A program made the position numbers and the translations under genes. A stretch of DNA of 64,000 bases. It comes from Actinomycetes bacterium (GTDB taxonomy: Bacteria > Actinomycetota > Acidimicrobiia > Acidimicrobiales > Microtrichaceae). The notes below the pieces were generated by a model, which was not told the DNA's origin, made no database searches, and saw only the letters and a program-made list of their open reading frames with translations. The stretch lies in assembly GCA_023389745.1 (NCBI GenBank), contig JAEWED010000053.1:1-64000 (forward strand). Direction: 5' to 3'. Positions 39,979 through 49,520 of this stretch are shown piece by piece; the stretch's first letter is position 1; every line of letters begins with the position of its first letter.

Positions 39979-42900
39979 CAAAGCCCTCCGCTTCCCCAAC
40001 GCTGGGCGATGTACTTCTCTCGTTCGACGCTGTTGAGGGCCTTGGTGCCATTGGCGACGCGGACGAAGAACTCTGTCCTGGTCTCCTTCGGTTCGTTCGG
40101 CTTCTGGTAGATGACCTTGGCGTCGACCGGGAAGCCGGCGGGGTCGACCTGGACTCGGCACAGGTCGTGTTCATCGACGTGGTGCATCTGGGGCCGCACG
40201 TTGGTCGCGGCCGCCTCTCCCATCGAGGTCGAGATGATGTTGGCGAGGTGCTGCTGGAACCAGTCCCTGGGGTCCTGGTCGCGGTTGGACCGGCTGGCGT
40301 AGTCGGAGTCGAGCCCGTGCACTGATCCGTCGTCGGCGACGCCGATGAGCACGGTGCCGCCCTCGCGTGAGTTGAGGAACGCAGCGATGGTCTTCAGCGT
40401 CGCCGTCTCGAGCGGCTTCCAGGTCTCGCCGCCGTCGGCGTGCGTGCGCAGGGTCGCCTTGTACTCGAGGTGGGCGGACTCCTTGTCCGGCCCGAGCAGC
40501 TCGACGACGTCGCAGTGCTCCTGGTGCAGAACCTTGGCCCGACCCTGGACGAGGGGCCCGTAGACCTTGAGGATCTCGGCCTGGAGCTCGGGGTTGTCCA
40601 CGTAGGCGAGGGCCATCTCCTCGGAGGTGCCGAGCTGATCGAGCACCCCGCCCATCGCTTCCTTCTCGAGCACCAGCCCGAAGTTCTCCGGCGTGTTGGC
40701 CGCCGCGGCCTGCTGGATGTCGGGGCGCTTCGAGAGCTTGTCGAACACGGCGTCGTAGAAGACCCGGTCCTCGGGATCCCACGTGGTGCCGAAGCGTTCA
40801 TTGAGCCGCTCGATGATCACCGAAAGCGGCTCCGCGTCCGGTTCGTGGAGCTTCCCGGTGCCCCCGAAGATCGTGGAGACCTCCCCGGTGGTCTCGGTGA
40901 GCGTGACCGAGCCGTCGAAGGTCTGCTCCAACTTGAGGTGGGTCAGCTCGACATCGGGGTGAACGGCTTCGGCACCGCCGGTCTTGATGAACGCGGCGAG
41001 GGCCTTGCAGAACCGGTAGTCCCGTTCGAGCTTGGCGTCGGTGAAGGCGACGACCTGGGACAGGAACGAGTAGGTGCGCACGAACCGGTTGAGCGCGTCG
41101 CGGAAGCGTTCCTGTTCGTCGTCCTCCAAGGACCAGAACCGGTCGACGGCCGGGGCGAGCGCAGCGTGGATCCTTTCGTGTGCGTTCGGGCCGGTGGTGA
41201 GCAGCAGCTCGACGCAGCGCTCGACCTCCTCGGGCCACAGCACGCCGAACTCGTCGAGGGCGTGGCGGGTGTCGTAGAGCAAGTTGGGGTCCGTGGGGGG
41301 CGCGACGGTGGCCCCGTAGTACGGCTCGAACGCGGCGCGGATGTCCTCGGCGTCGTTGCGGAAGTCCAGCACGAAGGTGCCGTCCTTGCGGATGCCGTCG
41401 CGGTCGTAGGTCCGGTTCAACCTGGACAGGGTCTGCACCGCCGCGAGCCCGGTGAGGGGCTTGTCGACGTACATCGCGTAGAGCTTCGGCTGGTCGAAGC
41501 CGGTCTGATACTTCTCCGCGACGACGAGCAGGTGCCAGGCGTCGGTGTCGAACTCGTCCTTGGTCTGGGACTCGGGGAACCCGTTCATCGAAGATTCGGT
41601 GACCGACTCGCCGTCTAGGTCGAGCGACCCGGAGAACGCGACGAGCACTCCGACGTCGGTGTAGCCCTTGGCGTTGATGTACTTCTCGAGCGCCTGCTTG
41701 TAGCGAGCCGCGTGTTCACGCGAGGCGGTGACGACCATGGCCTTGGCCTGCCCACCGATCTTGTTGGCGACCTTGGCCCGGTAGTGCTCGACGATCACTT
41801 CGGCCTTCTGCGCCAGCTGGTGCGGGTGCAGCGACACGAACCGCGCGATCGCCGCCCGCGCCTTGCCCGGGTCGTACTCGGGGTCATCGGGGGTTGCCTG
41901 TTCGATCTGCCAGTACGTCTGGTAGGTGACGTAGCTGGCCAGCACGTCGTGGATGAAGCCCTCCTCGATCGCCTGGCGCATCGAGTACAGGTGGAACGGC
42001 ACGTGCCGCCCCGTGGCGGGGTCGTAGCGGCCGAACAGCTCCAGGGTCCGGGCCTTTGGCGTGGCGGTGAACGCGAAGAACGACAGGTTCGGTTGCCGCC
42101 CGCGGGCGGCGGCGGCCGCGGCGAGCGCGTCCTCGGCGGGGTCCGGCGGCTCGTTCGGGTCGGGCTCGTGACCCGTGCCGAGCACCTCCTTGAGCGCCGT
42201 CGCTGAGTCCCCGGTCTGAGACGAGTGGGCTTCGTCCACGAGCACCGCGTAGGTGCGCTGCGGTAGCGACTCGATCTTCTCGGTCACGTAGGGGAACTTC
42301 TGCAGCGTGGTGATGATGATGCGCGCCTGTTCGCCCTCGAGGGCCTCAGCGAGTTGCTTGGAGTCCTGGTCGATACGCACCACCACACCGTGGGCGTGTT
42401 CGAACTGGTAGATCGTGTCCTGGAGCTGGCGGTCCAGGACCCGCCGGTCAGTGATCACTACGACCTTGTCGAACACCTTGTCGTCCGCCGCGTTGTGTAG
42501 CGAGGAGAGCCGGTGGGCGAGCCAGGCAAGGGTGTTTGATTTGCCGGACCCGGCCGAGTGCTGGACGAGGTAGTCGTGTCCCGCGCCGTGTTCGCGTGCG
42601 TCTGCGGTGAGGGCGAGGGTGGCGTCCCACTGGTGGAACCGGGGGAAGATCACTCGCCCCGGCGCCTTCGAACCCTTTGGTACCGGCTCGACGTGCACGA
42701 ACCGGTTCAAGAGGTCCAGCCACGCGTCACGTGTCCACACTCGCTCCCACAGATACGAGCTGCGGTGCCCGTCCGGGTTGGGCGGGTTGCCCGCCCCCAT
42801 GTCGTGGCCCCGGTTGAACGGCAAGAACCTGGTGTTGGTCCCCGCCAGACGGGTTGTCATCGCGACCCGCTCGGTGTCCACCGCGAAGTGCACCACCGCC

Positions 42901-43475
42901 CGCCGCAACAGTGGGTTCTTCGGGTCCCGGGTCGTGCGGTACTGCTCGATCGCGTCGTCAATGCCCTGACCGGTCAGCGCGTTCTTTAGCTCCGCTGTCG
43001 CCACCGGGACGCCGTTGACGAACAAGCACAGGTCCAACGTCTTCGTGGAGCCCTGCTCGTAGGGCAGCTGCCGGGTGACGGTCAGCCGGTTCTTCCCGTA
43101 CCGCTCCACGAGTTGCGGCGTGAGGCCGGACGCGGGCAGCGGGAACATCAGCCGGATCGTCACGCCGAGGTCGACGACACCGTGACGGAGCACGTCGACG
43201 GTGCCGCGGGCGTCGAGCTCCTTGGCGAGCCGGTCCGCGAATCCACGCTGCGCACGGTCTGCGTCGCCGCCATACAGCACCAGGAGTTCGGACCACGTGT
43301 CGGCCTGCGTGGCGCCGATGAACGCGAACAGCTCGGCTGTGTCCAACGCTCGAACCGGGTCGAAGTCGGTCGGCTGCCCCTGCGCTATGCCGACCTTCGC
43401 AGCCGAGTACCCGCCGTGCTCAACGAGCCAGTCGCAGATGAACGACTCGAACGCCTCCTCCCCCACCGAGCTCAT
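39978..43475 (-). CDS. hsdR: Type I restriction endonuclease HsdR fused to an AlbA_2 (Schlafen) domain
   Basis: The 1165-residue product begins with the R-protein nuclease domain (LDLCLFVNGVPVATAELKNALTGQ, the ExK near residue 162), then the SF2 motor: Walker A in HSAGSGKSNTLAWL (about 290), DEAH in VLVDEAHSSQTGDSA (about 383), FAFTATPKARTLE and a helicase C part with QTGFDQPKLYAMYVDKPL and LSRLNRT. It is longer than usual: the last 170 residues (from HLEYKATLRTHADGG through TLKTIAAFLNSREGGTVLIGVADDG) are an AlbA_2/Schlafen-type domain. The ATG overlaps hsdS by 4 nt. It cleaves unmodified DNA with HsdM/HsdS; the extra domain may bind nucleic acid or ATP. Confidence 0.92.
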   Translation of the reverse strand: MSSVGEEAFESFICDWLVEHGGYSAAKVGIAQGQPTDFDPVRALDTAELFAFIGATQADTWSELLVLYGGDADRAQRGFADRLAKELDARGTVDVLRHGVVDLGVTIRLMFPLPASGLTPQLVERYGKNRLTVTRQLPYEQGSTKTLDLCLFVNGVPVATAELKNALTGQGIDDAIEQYRTTRDPKNPLLRRAVVHFAVDTERVAMTTRLAGTNTRFLPFNRGHDMGAGNPPNPDGHRSSYLWERVWTRDAWLDLLNRFVHVEPVPKGSKAPGRVIFPRFHQWDATLALTADAREHGAGHDYLVQHSAGSGKSNTLAWLAHRLSSLHNAADDKVFDKVVVITDRRVLDRQLQDTIYQFEHAHGVVVRIDQDSKQLAEALEGEQARIIITTLQKFPYVTEKIESLPQRTYAVLVDEAHSSQTGDSATALKEVLGTGHEPDPNEPPDPAEDALAAAAAARGRQPNLSFFAFTATPKARTLELFGRYDPATGRHVPFHLYSMRQAIEEGFIHDVLASYVTYQTYWQIEQATPDDPEYDPGKARAAIARFVSLHPHQLAQKAEVIVEHYRAKVANKIGGQAKAMVVTASREHAARYKQALEKYINAKGYTDVGVLVAFSGSLDLDGESVTESSMNGFPESQTKDEFDTDAWHLLVVAEKYQTGFDQPKLYAMYVDKPLTGLAAVQTLSRLNRTYDRDGIRKDGTFVLDFRNDAEDIRAAFEPYYGATVAPPTDPNLLYDTRHALDEFGVLWPEEVERCVELLLTTGPNAHERIHAALAPAVDRFWSLEDDEQERFRDALNRFVRTYSFLSQVVAFTDAKLERDYRFCKALAAFIKTGGAEAVHPDVELTHLKLEQTFDGSVTLTETTGEVSTIFGGTGKLHEPDAEPLSVIIERLNERFGTTWDPEDRVFYDAVFDKLSKRPDIQQAAAANTPENFGLVLEKEAMGGVLDQLGTSEEMALAYVDNPELQAEILKVYGPLVQGRAKVLHQEHCDVVELLGPDKESAHLEYKATLRTHADGGETWKPLETATLKTIAAFLNSREGGTVLIGVADDGSVHGLDSDYASRSNRDQDPRDWFQQHLANIISTSMGEAAATNVRPQMHHVDEHDLCRVQVDPAGFPVDAKVIYQKPNEPKETRTEFFVRVANGTKALNSVEREKYIAQRWGSGGL

Positions 43476-44734
43476 GCCGCCACCCCCGGCACCTGCAAAT
43501 CTCCCGTCACCGCGGCCGTGATCAACGCCTGCCGATGCTCTTGGAGAAGCGTGATCTGCTCGCGGAGTTTCAGCTGAACAGCGAGCACACGCTCCAACTC
43601 AGAGAGCAGGTCCCTAGCGATAGCCGTTTGCTCCGGCCGGGATGGCACCGGCCAGTAGTGCGAAAGGTAGTGGCCGAGGTCGAGGTTCTGAAGCCCAGTG
43701 GTCTGCTTGATCGAGCGCCACGGCAGCCCGACTTCGTAGGCAGCGCGGAGCGCAAGGAGAAGGAAGTCCGGATCGACATCGCTCCCAGGTCGAAGTCCCC
43801 CGGCGAAGTTGGTCGGAACAGCCCGCCCCTCGCCACGCCACGCGACAACACGTCCCACTGGGACACCTTCGCCACCCCCTGACTTCTCGATGACGAGGTC
43901 ACCGGGCTGAAGACACCGCGCAGAAGCGGACGCGAGTGTGAACGAACGGCTCGCTCCGGTGGTAGCGCAAAGGCGGACGAAGTCAAAGTCTGCCGCTCGC
44001 ACACACGGGAGTTCTGCGTCGTTCTCACCCGGTTCATCACCCCAGTCACCGCCCCATGACTTCGCGAGCAGGCGACGAAGAGGGCGCACGGGCCATCCAG
44101 CCTGCCTCGGACGGCCTGCCGCGGAGTCCAGTCCGCCGGGCAGCAGGGTCGAGCAGAGATTCGTCGCCCAACGGGACAGAAGCATCTGGGCCAACTCGTC
44201 CTTTCGGTGCGCGATGGCGTCGATGCGAGCGGTTTCGGCGTCGAGGAAGTCGGCGATCGACCGCTGACGGGATAGCGGCAAGTAGGTCATCGGGAGTGTC
44301 CGGAGGCGCTCCGCCGAAAGGTGGAAGATGTTCGCCCCCGTGGACACGCTTGCGAAGAGTCCACTCGCAAAGGCGTGCCGGCACCACCATGCAAGAAAGC
44401 GCTCGTCTGTGGACGGCCGCGGTCGCAGTCGGAGGAGGGTGTTCTGGAAGCAGACAACTCCCTCCAGTTCGCTTCTCCAGACAGCAGATGCCCCGACGCT
44501 GGTGATGCTCCCCGAACCCTCGGTCACCAGCACGTCGCCGGGGCGAAGGGCGAAACGTTCCTGCTCCGAAGGCTCGAAGTTCATCTCCTTGACGTCCGTG
44601 AGGTCGAGGGACCCGTCCTTGACATTCGCAGCGCGCAAGTACCGGACCATGTGGGGTCCTGTTTCGTTCTGGGGCGAACGTTGCCGTCCGAGCGCCACAT
44701 CCGCGTAGGCCCGAACGGACCTCGTCTCGGTCAT
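43472..44734 (-). CDS. hsdS: Type I restriction-modification specificity subunit
   Basis: The 420-residue product has two target-recognition domains, each followed by a conserved helical spacer: LPLSRQRSIADFLDAETARID at about 180-200 and RPEQTAIARDLLSELERVL near 370. The TRDs contain the family's FEPSEQERFALRPGDVLVTEGSG and CLQPGDLVIEKSGGG. It sets the DNA site recognised by both modification and cleavage; that site cannot be read from the sequence. It overlaps hsdM by ATGA upstream and hsdR by ATGA downstream. Confidence 0.92.
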   Translation of the reverse strand: MTETRSVRAYADVALGRQRSPQNETGPHMVRYLRAANVKDGSLDLTDVKEMNFEPSEQERFALRPGDVLVTEGSGSITSVGASAVWRSELEGVVCFQNTLLRLRPRPSTDERFLAWWCRHAFASGLFASVSTGANIFHLSAERLRTLPMTYLPLSRQRSIADFLDAETARIDAIAHRKDELAQMLLSRWATNLCSTLLPGGLDSAAGRPRQAGWPVRPLRRLLAKSWGGDWGDEPGENDAELPCVRAADFDFVRLCATTGASRSFTLASASARCLQPGDLVIEKSGGGEGVPVGRVVAWRGEGRAVPTNFAGGLRPGSDVDPDFLLLALRAAYEVGLPWRSIKQTTGLQNLDLGHYLSHYWPVPSRPEQTAIARDLLSELERVLAVQLKLREQITLLQEHRQALITAAVTGDLQVPGVAA

Positions 44735-46821
44735 TCCGTGACCTCTGCGAGCAGCTCCTGGATCTCTGCTTCGAGCTGCTTGATCTCGGCGTCGATCTCT
44801 TCCAACGGCCTCGGCGGGACGTACTCGTAGAAGTGGCGGGTGAGGGGGATCTCGTAGCCGACCTTGGTCTTGGTGTGGTCGGTCCAGGCGTCGGGCACGT
44901 ATGGGTGGACCTCTGCGGCCATGTAATCGTTGACCGCGGTGCGGTACTCCAGGCTCCGCAAGCGGGCGGCGACGTCGGCTTCGTAGGTGACAGGCATCGC
45001 AGGCAGGGGAACGTTCTCGTTGTCACGCAGGTCGGGATCGGGCTGTGTGTTGCCCTTGGAGTCGACGACCGGATCGCCGTCGGGGTCGGGGACGGTGAGC
45101 GCGGCCAGGATGGACTTGGCCTGGGACTTGGTGATCTCCAAGGCCCACGCGAGGTCACCGGTCTGGCCGCCCTCGGTGATCCAGTCGTGTTCCTCGTCCC
45201 ACACCTTGAGCGCAACGGGGACGAGTATCTGCTCCATCTCCGACGGGCTGGCCGCAGACGCGCCGCTCGCTCGGCGCAGCGTGCTGTCGAGTACTGCCCG
45301 GTTCTGAGCGTCGAGCTTGGCGATCTTCTTGTCCCCGGCGACAGCGGCGATGGTGTCGTCATTGACTGCCCAGCGGACCCGGAGGGGACGTTCGACAGTG
45401 ATGCGCATGAACCCGAACGCTTCGTTGGGGAAGATCTTGACGTGTTCGCCCTCGGTGAAGTCGCCGTACAGACGGACGATCTCATCGGTCTGCGTATCCG
45501 AGATCTGCTTGCGCTTCTCCCCGAGCGACTTACGCATCTTGGTCCACATGTCGCGGGCGTCGACGAGCTGGACCTTGCCGCGCCGCTCCGGGCGCTTCCG
45601 GTTCGTGACGATCCAGAAGTACGTGGAGATGCCGGTGTTGTAGAAGAGCTGGTCCGGCAGGGCGACGACGGCTTCGAGCCAGTCGTTCTCGATGATCCAG
45701 CGGCGGATCTCGGACTCGCCGGACCCGGCGCCGCCGGTGAACAGCGGTGAGCCGTTAAACACGATCGCGACGCGGCTTCCGCCGTCCTCGGGTCGCTTCA
45801 TCTTCGAGATCATGTGCTGGAGGAACAGGAACGACCCGTCGTTGATGCGGGGCAACCCAGCGCCGAACCGGCCGGCGAACCCCTTCGACTCGGCCTCGTC
45901 GCGGATCTGGTCCGCGACCTTCTTCCACTCGACCCCGAACGGGGGGTTCGCGATCGAGTAGTCCACCTTCAGTCCGGCGTGTCCGTCCTCGGTGAAGCTG
46001 TTGCCGTAGGCGATGTTCTGGGCGTCTTGGCCCTTGAGCATCATGTCGGACCGGCAGATGGCGTAGGTCTCGGCGTTGAGCTCCTGGCCGAACACGTGCA
46101 GCCGTGCCTGCGGGTTCAGCTCGCGAAGCCGCTCCTCGGCCACCGAGAGCATTCCTCCGGTTCCGCACGCGGGGTCGAGGATCGTCTTGGAGATGCCCGG
46201 CTTGGTCAGCAGGTCCTCGTCCTCGATGAACAACAGGTTCACCATCAACCGGATGACCTCACGCGGAGTGAAGTGCTCGCCTGCGGTCTCGTTGGAGAGC
46301 TCGGAGAACTTCCGGATGAGCTCCTCGTAGAGGTAGCCCATCTCGATGTTCGACACGACCTCGGGGTGCAGGTCGATCTCGGCGAACTTCGATACCACGA
46401 GGTACAGCAGGTTCGAGCGATCGAGCCGGGCGATCTGGGTGTCGAAGCCGAACTTGTCGATGACGTCGCGGGCGCCCTCGGAGAAGCTCGCGATGTAGTG
46501 GCGCAGGTTGTCCGCGAGGTCGTCAGGCGCGTCGAGAAGCCGGCCGAAGTCGTACTTGGAAGTGTTGTAGAAGGTTTGGCCGGCCTCGCGGCACAGGATC
46601 GGATCGATGTTGTCGACCTTGCCTTCGAGCTGCCCGGCACGCTCGAGCACCTTGGCCTTGGTCGGCTCGAGCACGCAGTCGAGGCGGCGCAGCACGGTCA
46701 GCGGGAGGATCACCCGCCCGTACTCGGACTGCTTGTAGTCGCCGCGCAGCAGGTCCGCGACCGACCAGATGAACGCCGCGTGGTTCCTGATGACGGGGCT
46801 CGCCGTCTGGCTGGTCACCAT
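44731..46821 (-). CDS. hsdM: Type I restriction-modification DNA methyltransferase subunit
   Basis: The 696-residue product has the HsdM N-terminal helical domain (AAFIWSVADLLRGDYKQSEYGRVILPLTVLRRLD), FTPREV at 184-189, the SAM-binding DPACGTGG at 216-223 and the catalytic NPPF at 292-295, indicating N6-adenine methylation. The C-terminal 180 residues are an extended domain (about 520-696) ending in a coiled coil (EEIDAEIKQLEAEIQELLAE). It is the first gene of the operon; AAGGAA precedes the ATG and a TACCCT -10 lies about 30 nt upstream. It is longer than the roughly 500 residues of many HsdM proteins. Confidence 0.94.
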   Translation of the reverse strand: MVTSQTASPVIRNHAAFIWSVADLLRGDYKQSEYGRVILPLTVLRRLDCVLEPTKAKVLERAGQLEGKVDNIDPILCREAGQTFYNTSKYDFGRLLDAPDDLADNLRHYIASFSEGARDVIDKFGFDTQIARLDRSNLLYLVVSKFAEIDLHPEVVSNIEMGYLYEELIRKFSELSNETAGEHFTPREVIRLMVNLLFIEDEDLLTKPGISKTILDPACGTGGMLSVAEERLRELNPQARLHVFGQELNAETYAICRSDMMLKGQDAQNIAYGNSFTEDGHAGLKVDYSIANPPFGVEWKKVADQIRDEAESKGFAGRFGAGLPRINDGSFLFLQHMISKMKRPEDGGSRVAIVFNGSPLFTGGAGSGESEIRRWIIENDWLEAVVALPDQLFYNTGISTYFWIVTNRKRPERRGKVQLVDARDMWTKMRKSLGEKRKQISDTQTDEIVRLYGDFTEGEHVKIFPNEAFGFMRITVERPLRVRWAVNDDTIAAVAGDKKIAKLDAQNRAVLDSTLRRASGASAASPSEMEQILVPVALKVWDEEHDWITEGGQTGDLAWALEITKSQAKSILAALTVPDPDGDPVVDSKGNTQPDPDLRDNENVPLPAMPVTYEADVAARLRSLEYRTAVNDYMAAEVHPYVPDAWTDHTKTKVGYEIPLTRHFYEYVPPRPLEEIDAEIKQLEAEIQELLAEVTE

Positions 46822-46847
46822 GTGTGTTCCTTCCGTGTCCTCGGTCG

Positions 46848-46853
46848 AGGGTA
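46848..46853 (-). promoter_or_regulatory. -10 element TACCCT for the hsd operon
   Basis: On the minus strand TACCCT lies 26 nt before the hsdM ATG, leaving a short leader with its ribosome-binding site. Confidence 0.4.
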
Positions 46854-46967
46854 CCGGGACCGTGCCGGGCGCCTGGCGAACCGCTCGCAGGCTGGTTGCG
46901 GCTCCGAGGCGGAGTCGGTGGGAGCAGGACCCGTGCGGGTCTGGCGGGTGATCGGACCGTGGTCGGC

Positions 46968-47828
46968 ATGGATGCCCACCACGACAACCCACCCTCCCCC
47001 GACCTCCCCCGAGCGGTGGAGGAGAAGCTCACCTCCTTCAACCCGAGGACGCTCGACTCGACCCGGTGGGAGCTCGCCCGCCCACGGCTGTTGGAGCTGA
47101 CCCGAGCGACCGCACCGAAGACACCGATGCGGGCCGCCACGGTGCTGAGCTCGGCGTGTCGGTTCCTCTCGGACGTCGCGCCCACCGGCTCCTGCGACGT
47201 GGACGAGCTGCTCACCGAGGCGAAGGTCGCCGGGTGGTCCCACCGCATGCGCGCCGACGGCATGGACGATGGCACCCTGGCGAACCACCTGGGCCGGATG
47301 AACGGGCTGCTGCGAGCGAAAGCGGGCCACGGCCCCGTCGAGTCGGACCCGTCGCAGCGACGGAACCGGCGCCCGCCCTACGACCCCGAGGAACTGCTCG
47401 CACTCGCCGAGAAGCTCGCCCCGGCCGACCCGCCGGCGGCAGCCGCGATCGTCGCCGGCGCGGGAGCTGCACTGCTCGTGCCCGACGTCGACGGCGCAGC
47501 GGTCGCCGCCGACGCGACCGGCGTCGCGATCGTCACCGCGGCCGGCGAGCGCAAGAGCCTCACACCTCGTTGGTCCGAGCTGGCTTCGCGACTGTCGGAC
47601 GTCACGATCGACCGCTCGGCATGGAACCGCGCACGGGCAGCCGCCGACGCCGAGCCGCTCAACCACCAGAGGGTCCACCTCACCTGGGCAGTCGACGCGC
47701 TCGGCACCGATCGCTCGCTGCGCGAGTTAGTGGACGACACCGGACTGGGACGGCTGACCCTCGACAGCGCAGTTCGTCACCTCCCGCCGGTCGACACGGC
47801 CACGCGCAACCAACTGCTGCGCGGCTAG
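46968..47828 (+). CDS. Degenerate tyrosine-recombinase-like protein, paralogue 1
   Basis: The 286-residue product's N-terminal part resembles a SAM-like core-binding domain (FNPRTLDSTRWELARPRLLEL, then WSHRMRADGMDDGTLANHLGRMNGLLRAK). The C-terminal part aligns by eye with the next gene: PPYDPEELLALAEKL with PPYNADEEAAITRVA, and GAGAALLVPDVDGAAVA with GAGCDSVDLRDMRGRHV. The catalytic Arg, His-x-x-Arg and Tyr of active recombinases are not visible. It is divergent from hsdM (146 bp apart) and starts the plus-strand element genes. Confidence 0.6.
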   Translation: MDAHHDNPPSPDLPRAVEEKLTSFNPRTLDSTRWELARPRLLELTRATAPKTPMRAATVLSSACRFLSDVAPTGSCDVDELLTEAKVAGWSHRMRADGMDDGTLANHLGRMNGLLRAKAGHGPVESDPSQRRNRRPPYDPEELLALAEKLAPADPPAAAAIVAGAGAALLVPDVDGAAVAADATGVAIVTAAGERKSLTPRWSELASRLSDVTIDRSAWNRARAAADAEPLNHQRVHLTWAVDALGTDRSLRELVDDTGLGRLTLDSAVRHLPPVDTATRNQLLRG

Positions 47829-47895
47829 TTGCCACCCCAGCCACGCCGGACACCGTGCCCTCCGACGAACCCGTCACCCAGAAAGGACCACACCT

Positions 47896-48891
47896 ATGGC
47901 AAAGCCCTCACGCGCTGCAGCGAAGCGAGCCGCAGCAGCCGCCCGCGCCGCCAAGCACGCACCGCCCCAGCTCCCTGCCGAGCTGGTCGCCCACCTCGAC
48001 GGATACGCGCCCGACATGATCGAACCGTCCACCTGGTCAGCGATCCGATCGACGCACCGCGACATCATGATGCGCTGCGGGTTGAAGGGAGCCGAGAGCT
48101 TCAAGAAGCGATCGCGGGAGCTCGCGCACTACCTCGCCGACCGACATGAGCAAGGGCTGTCCATCGCCGTCGCCGACGCGATGACCTACGTCGCGATCGA
48201 CGACCACTACGCCCGCCGCTGCGGGCATCTGAAGAACTCCAGCCGCAACGATCGCCGTTCGCGGCTCCGCAAGCTCGCCGAGGCGGTCAACCCGGGCCTC
48301 GACACCCCGCCACGAGCAGTCACCCTCGGGCACCAGTCGATCAAGCCCCCCTACAACGCCGACGAGGAGGCTGCCATCACGCGCGTCGCGCTCCGCCAGC
48401 GCAACCAGCGCTCCCGGCGCGCGATGTGCATCTCAGTGGGGCTGTGCGCCGGCGCCGGGTGCGACTCGGTGGACCTGCGCGACATGCGCGGACGGCACGT
48501 CCACGACTTCGGCCCCGCAGGCATCCTCGTCGACATCCCTGGCAAGAGGCCCCGGTCGGTGATGGTGCGCCGCGAGTACGAGGAGCTCGTGCGGGTCGGG
48601 ATGGAGGGCATCGGCCCAGACGATCTGGTCATCGGCAAGGTGCCCACCCGACGCGGCCTCGTCGGCAAGATCGTGGAGAGCGCAGAGATCCTCGGCGACG
48701 TCCCCCACATCGAAGCCGCACGTCTGCGGGCCACCTGGCTCGCATGGCTCATGTGCCGCCCCGTGCCGCTCAACGTCCTGCTCGACGCAGCCGGACTCAT
48801 CAGCGCCCGGACCCTCATCGACCTGCTCCCCCACCTCCCCGCGGTGGACGACGACCCCCGTCTGCTGCGCGGCGACGAGGACCCGTCATGA
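47896..48891 (+). CDS. Degenerate tyrosine-recombinase-like protein, paralogue 2
   Basis: The 331-residue product starts with a basic Ala-rich tail (AKPSRAAAKRAAAAARAAK), then a core-binding-like helical domain (about 40-140). The catalytic-like domain reads MCISVGLCAGAGCDSVDLRDM where box I Arg would be, ILVDIPGKRPRSVMVRREYEELV at the beta-hairpin Lys, and AARLRATWLAWLM at the HxLR box; the His and final Tyr are missing. It probably binds DNA but cannot recombine in the usual way. AAAGGA precedes the ATG. It overlaps the next gene by ATGA. Confidence 0.62.
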   Translation: MAKPSRAAAKRAAAAARAAKHAPPQLPAELVAHLDGYAPDMIEPSTWSAIRSTHRDIMMRCGLKGAESFKKRSRELAHYLADRHEQGLSIAVADAMTYVAIDDHYARRCGHLKNSSRNDRRSRLRKLAEAVNPGLDTPPRAVTLGHQSIKPPYNADEEAAITRVALRQRNQRSRRAMCISVGLCAGAGCDSVDLRDMRGRHVHDFGPAGILVDIPGKRPRSVMVRREYEELVRVGMEGIGPDDLVIGKVPTRRGLVGKIVESAEILGDVPHIEAARLRATWLAWLMCRPVPLNVLLDAAGLISARTLIDLLPHLPAVDDDPRLLRGDEDPS

Positions 48892-49481
48892 TCGCCAAGC
48901 ACATGGTCGACATCGCCGTGCACATCGTCGACTCCAGCGGCGCGGTCGACATCCTTCTCGACGGTCGCAACCGCAGCCCCCGTGGACGCAAGACGGATCC
49001 CACCCCGTACCGACTGCTGCTCATTGGCGGCTACCTGAACGTGATCACCCGGGGGAACTTCGTCGTGGAGGACATCTACGACACGCTCACCTGTCGGCTC
49101 AGCATCGATGACCAGTTCCGCCTCGGTGTGCGCCGCTGGCACAACGACGAGCTCAAGGTCCTCAGCGTGCATGCGCTCTACAACGTCACCAAGGCGCTGG
49201 ACCAGTTCCTCGCGTACGGCGAGGGCAGCGCCCCCGACCTCGACCCGGTCGAGCGCGAGCGGCGTCACAAGGTGATCCAGGACTTCTGTGACGCGCTCAT
49301 GGACGTGTTCGACCTCGGGTTCACCAGCCGCACCTACGCCATCGATGCCACCGGCATCTGGTCCTGGGGCAAGGGCCATCACCGCCGCTCGAAGGAGAGC
49401 AGCTCCGACTCCGACTCCGACCCCGACGAGAGCGAGATCGAAGGCGACGACGCCGACGGCGAGCTCACCGCCACGGCGTGA
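48888..49481 (+). CDS. DDE transposase, N-terminal half carrying the first Asp
   Basis: The 197-residue product has helical segments with LGVRRWHNDELKVLSVHALYNVTKALDQFL, then the first DDE beta-strand: TYAIDATGIWSWGKG with Asp153. After this the protein stops in an acidic, Ser-rich tail (SSSDSDSDPDESEIEGDD). The remaining catalytic strands appear on the separate protein at 50056-51231. It overlaps the recombinase-like gene by 4 nt, so the three genes form one unit. Confidence 0.65.
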   Translation: MIAKHMVDIAVHIVDSSGAVDILLDGRNRSPRGRKTDPTPYRLLLIGGYLNVITRGNFVVEDIYDTLTCRLSIDDQFRLGVRRWHNDELKVLSVHALYNVTKALDQFLAYGEGSAPDLDPVERERRHKVIQDFCDALMDVFDLGFTSRTYAIDATGIWSWGKGHHRRSKESSSDSDSDPDESEIEGDDADGELTATA

Positions 49482-49508
49482 CCCGGCGACCGCCGCTGCC
49501 GCCACCGG

Positions 49509-49514
49509 TACGCT
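49509..49514 (+). promoter_or_regulatory. -10 element TACGCT
   Basis: TACGCT lies 6 nt before the GTG at 49521, the ideal spacing for a leaderless start, and shows that this gene can be expressed separately from the transposase half upstream. Confidence 0.45.
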
Positions 49515-49520
49515 GACCGC

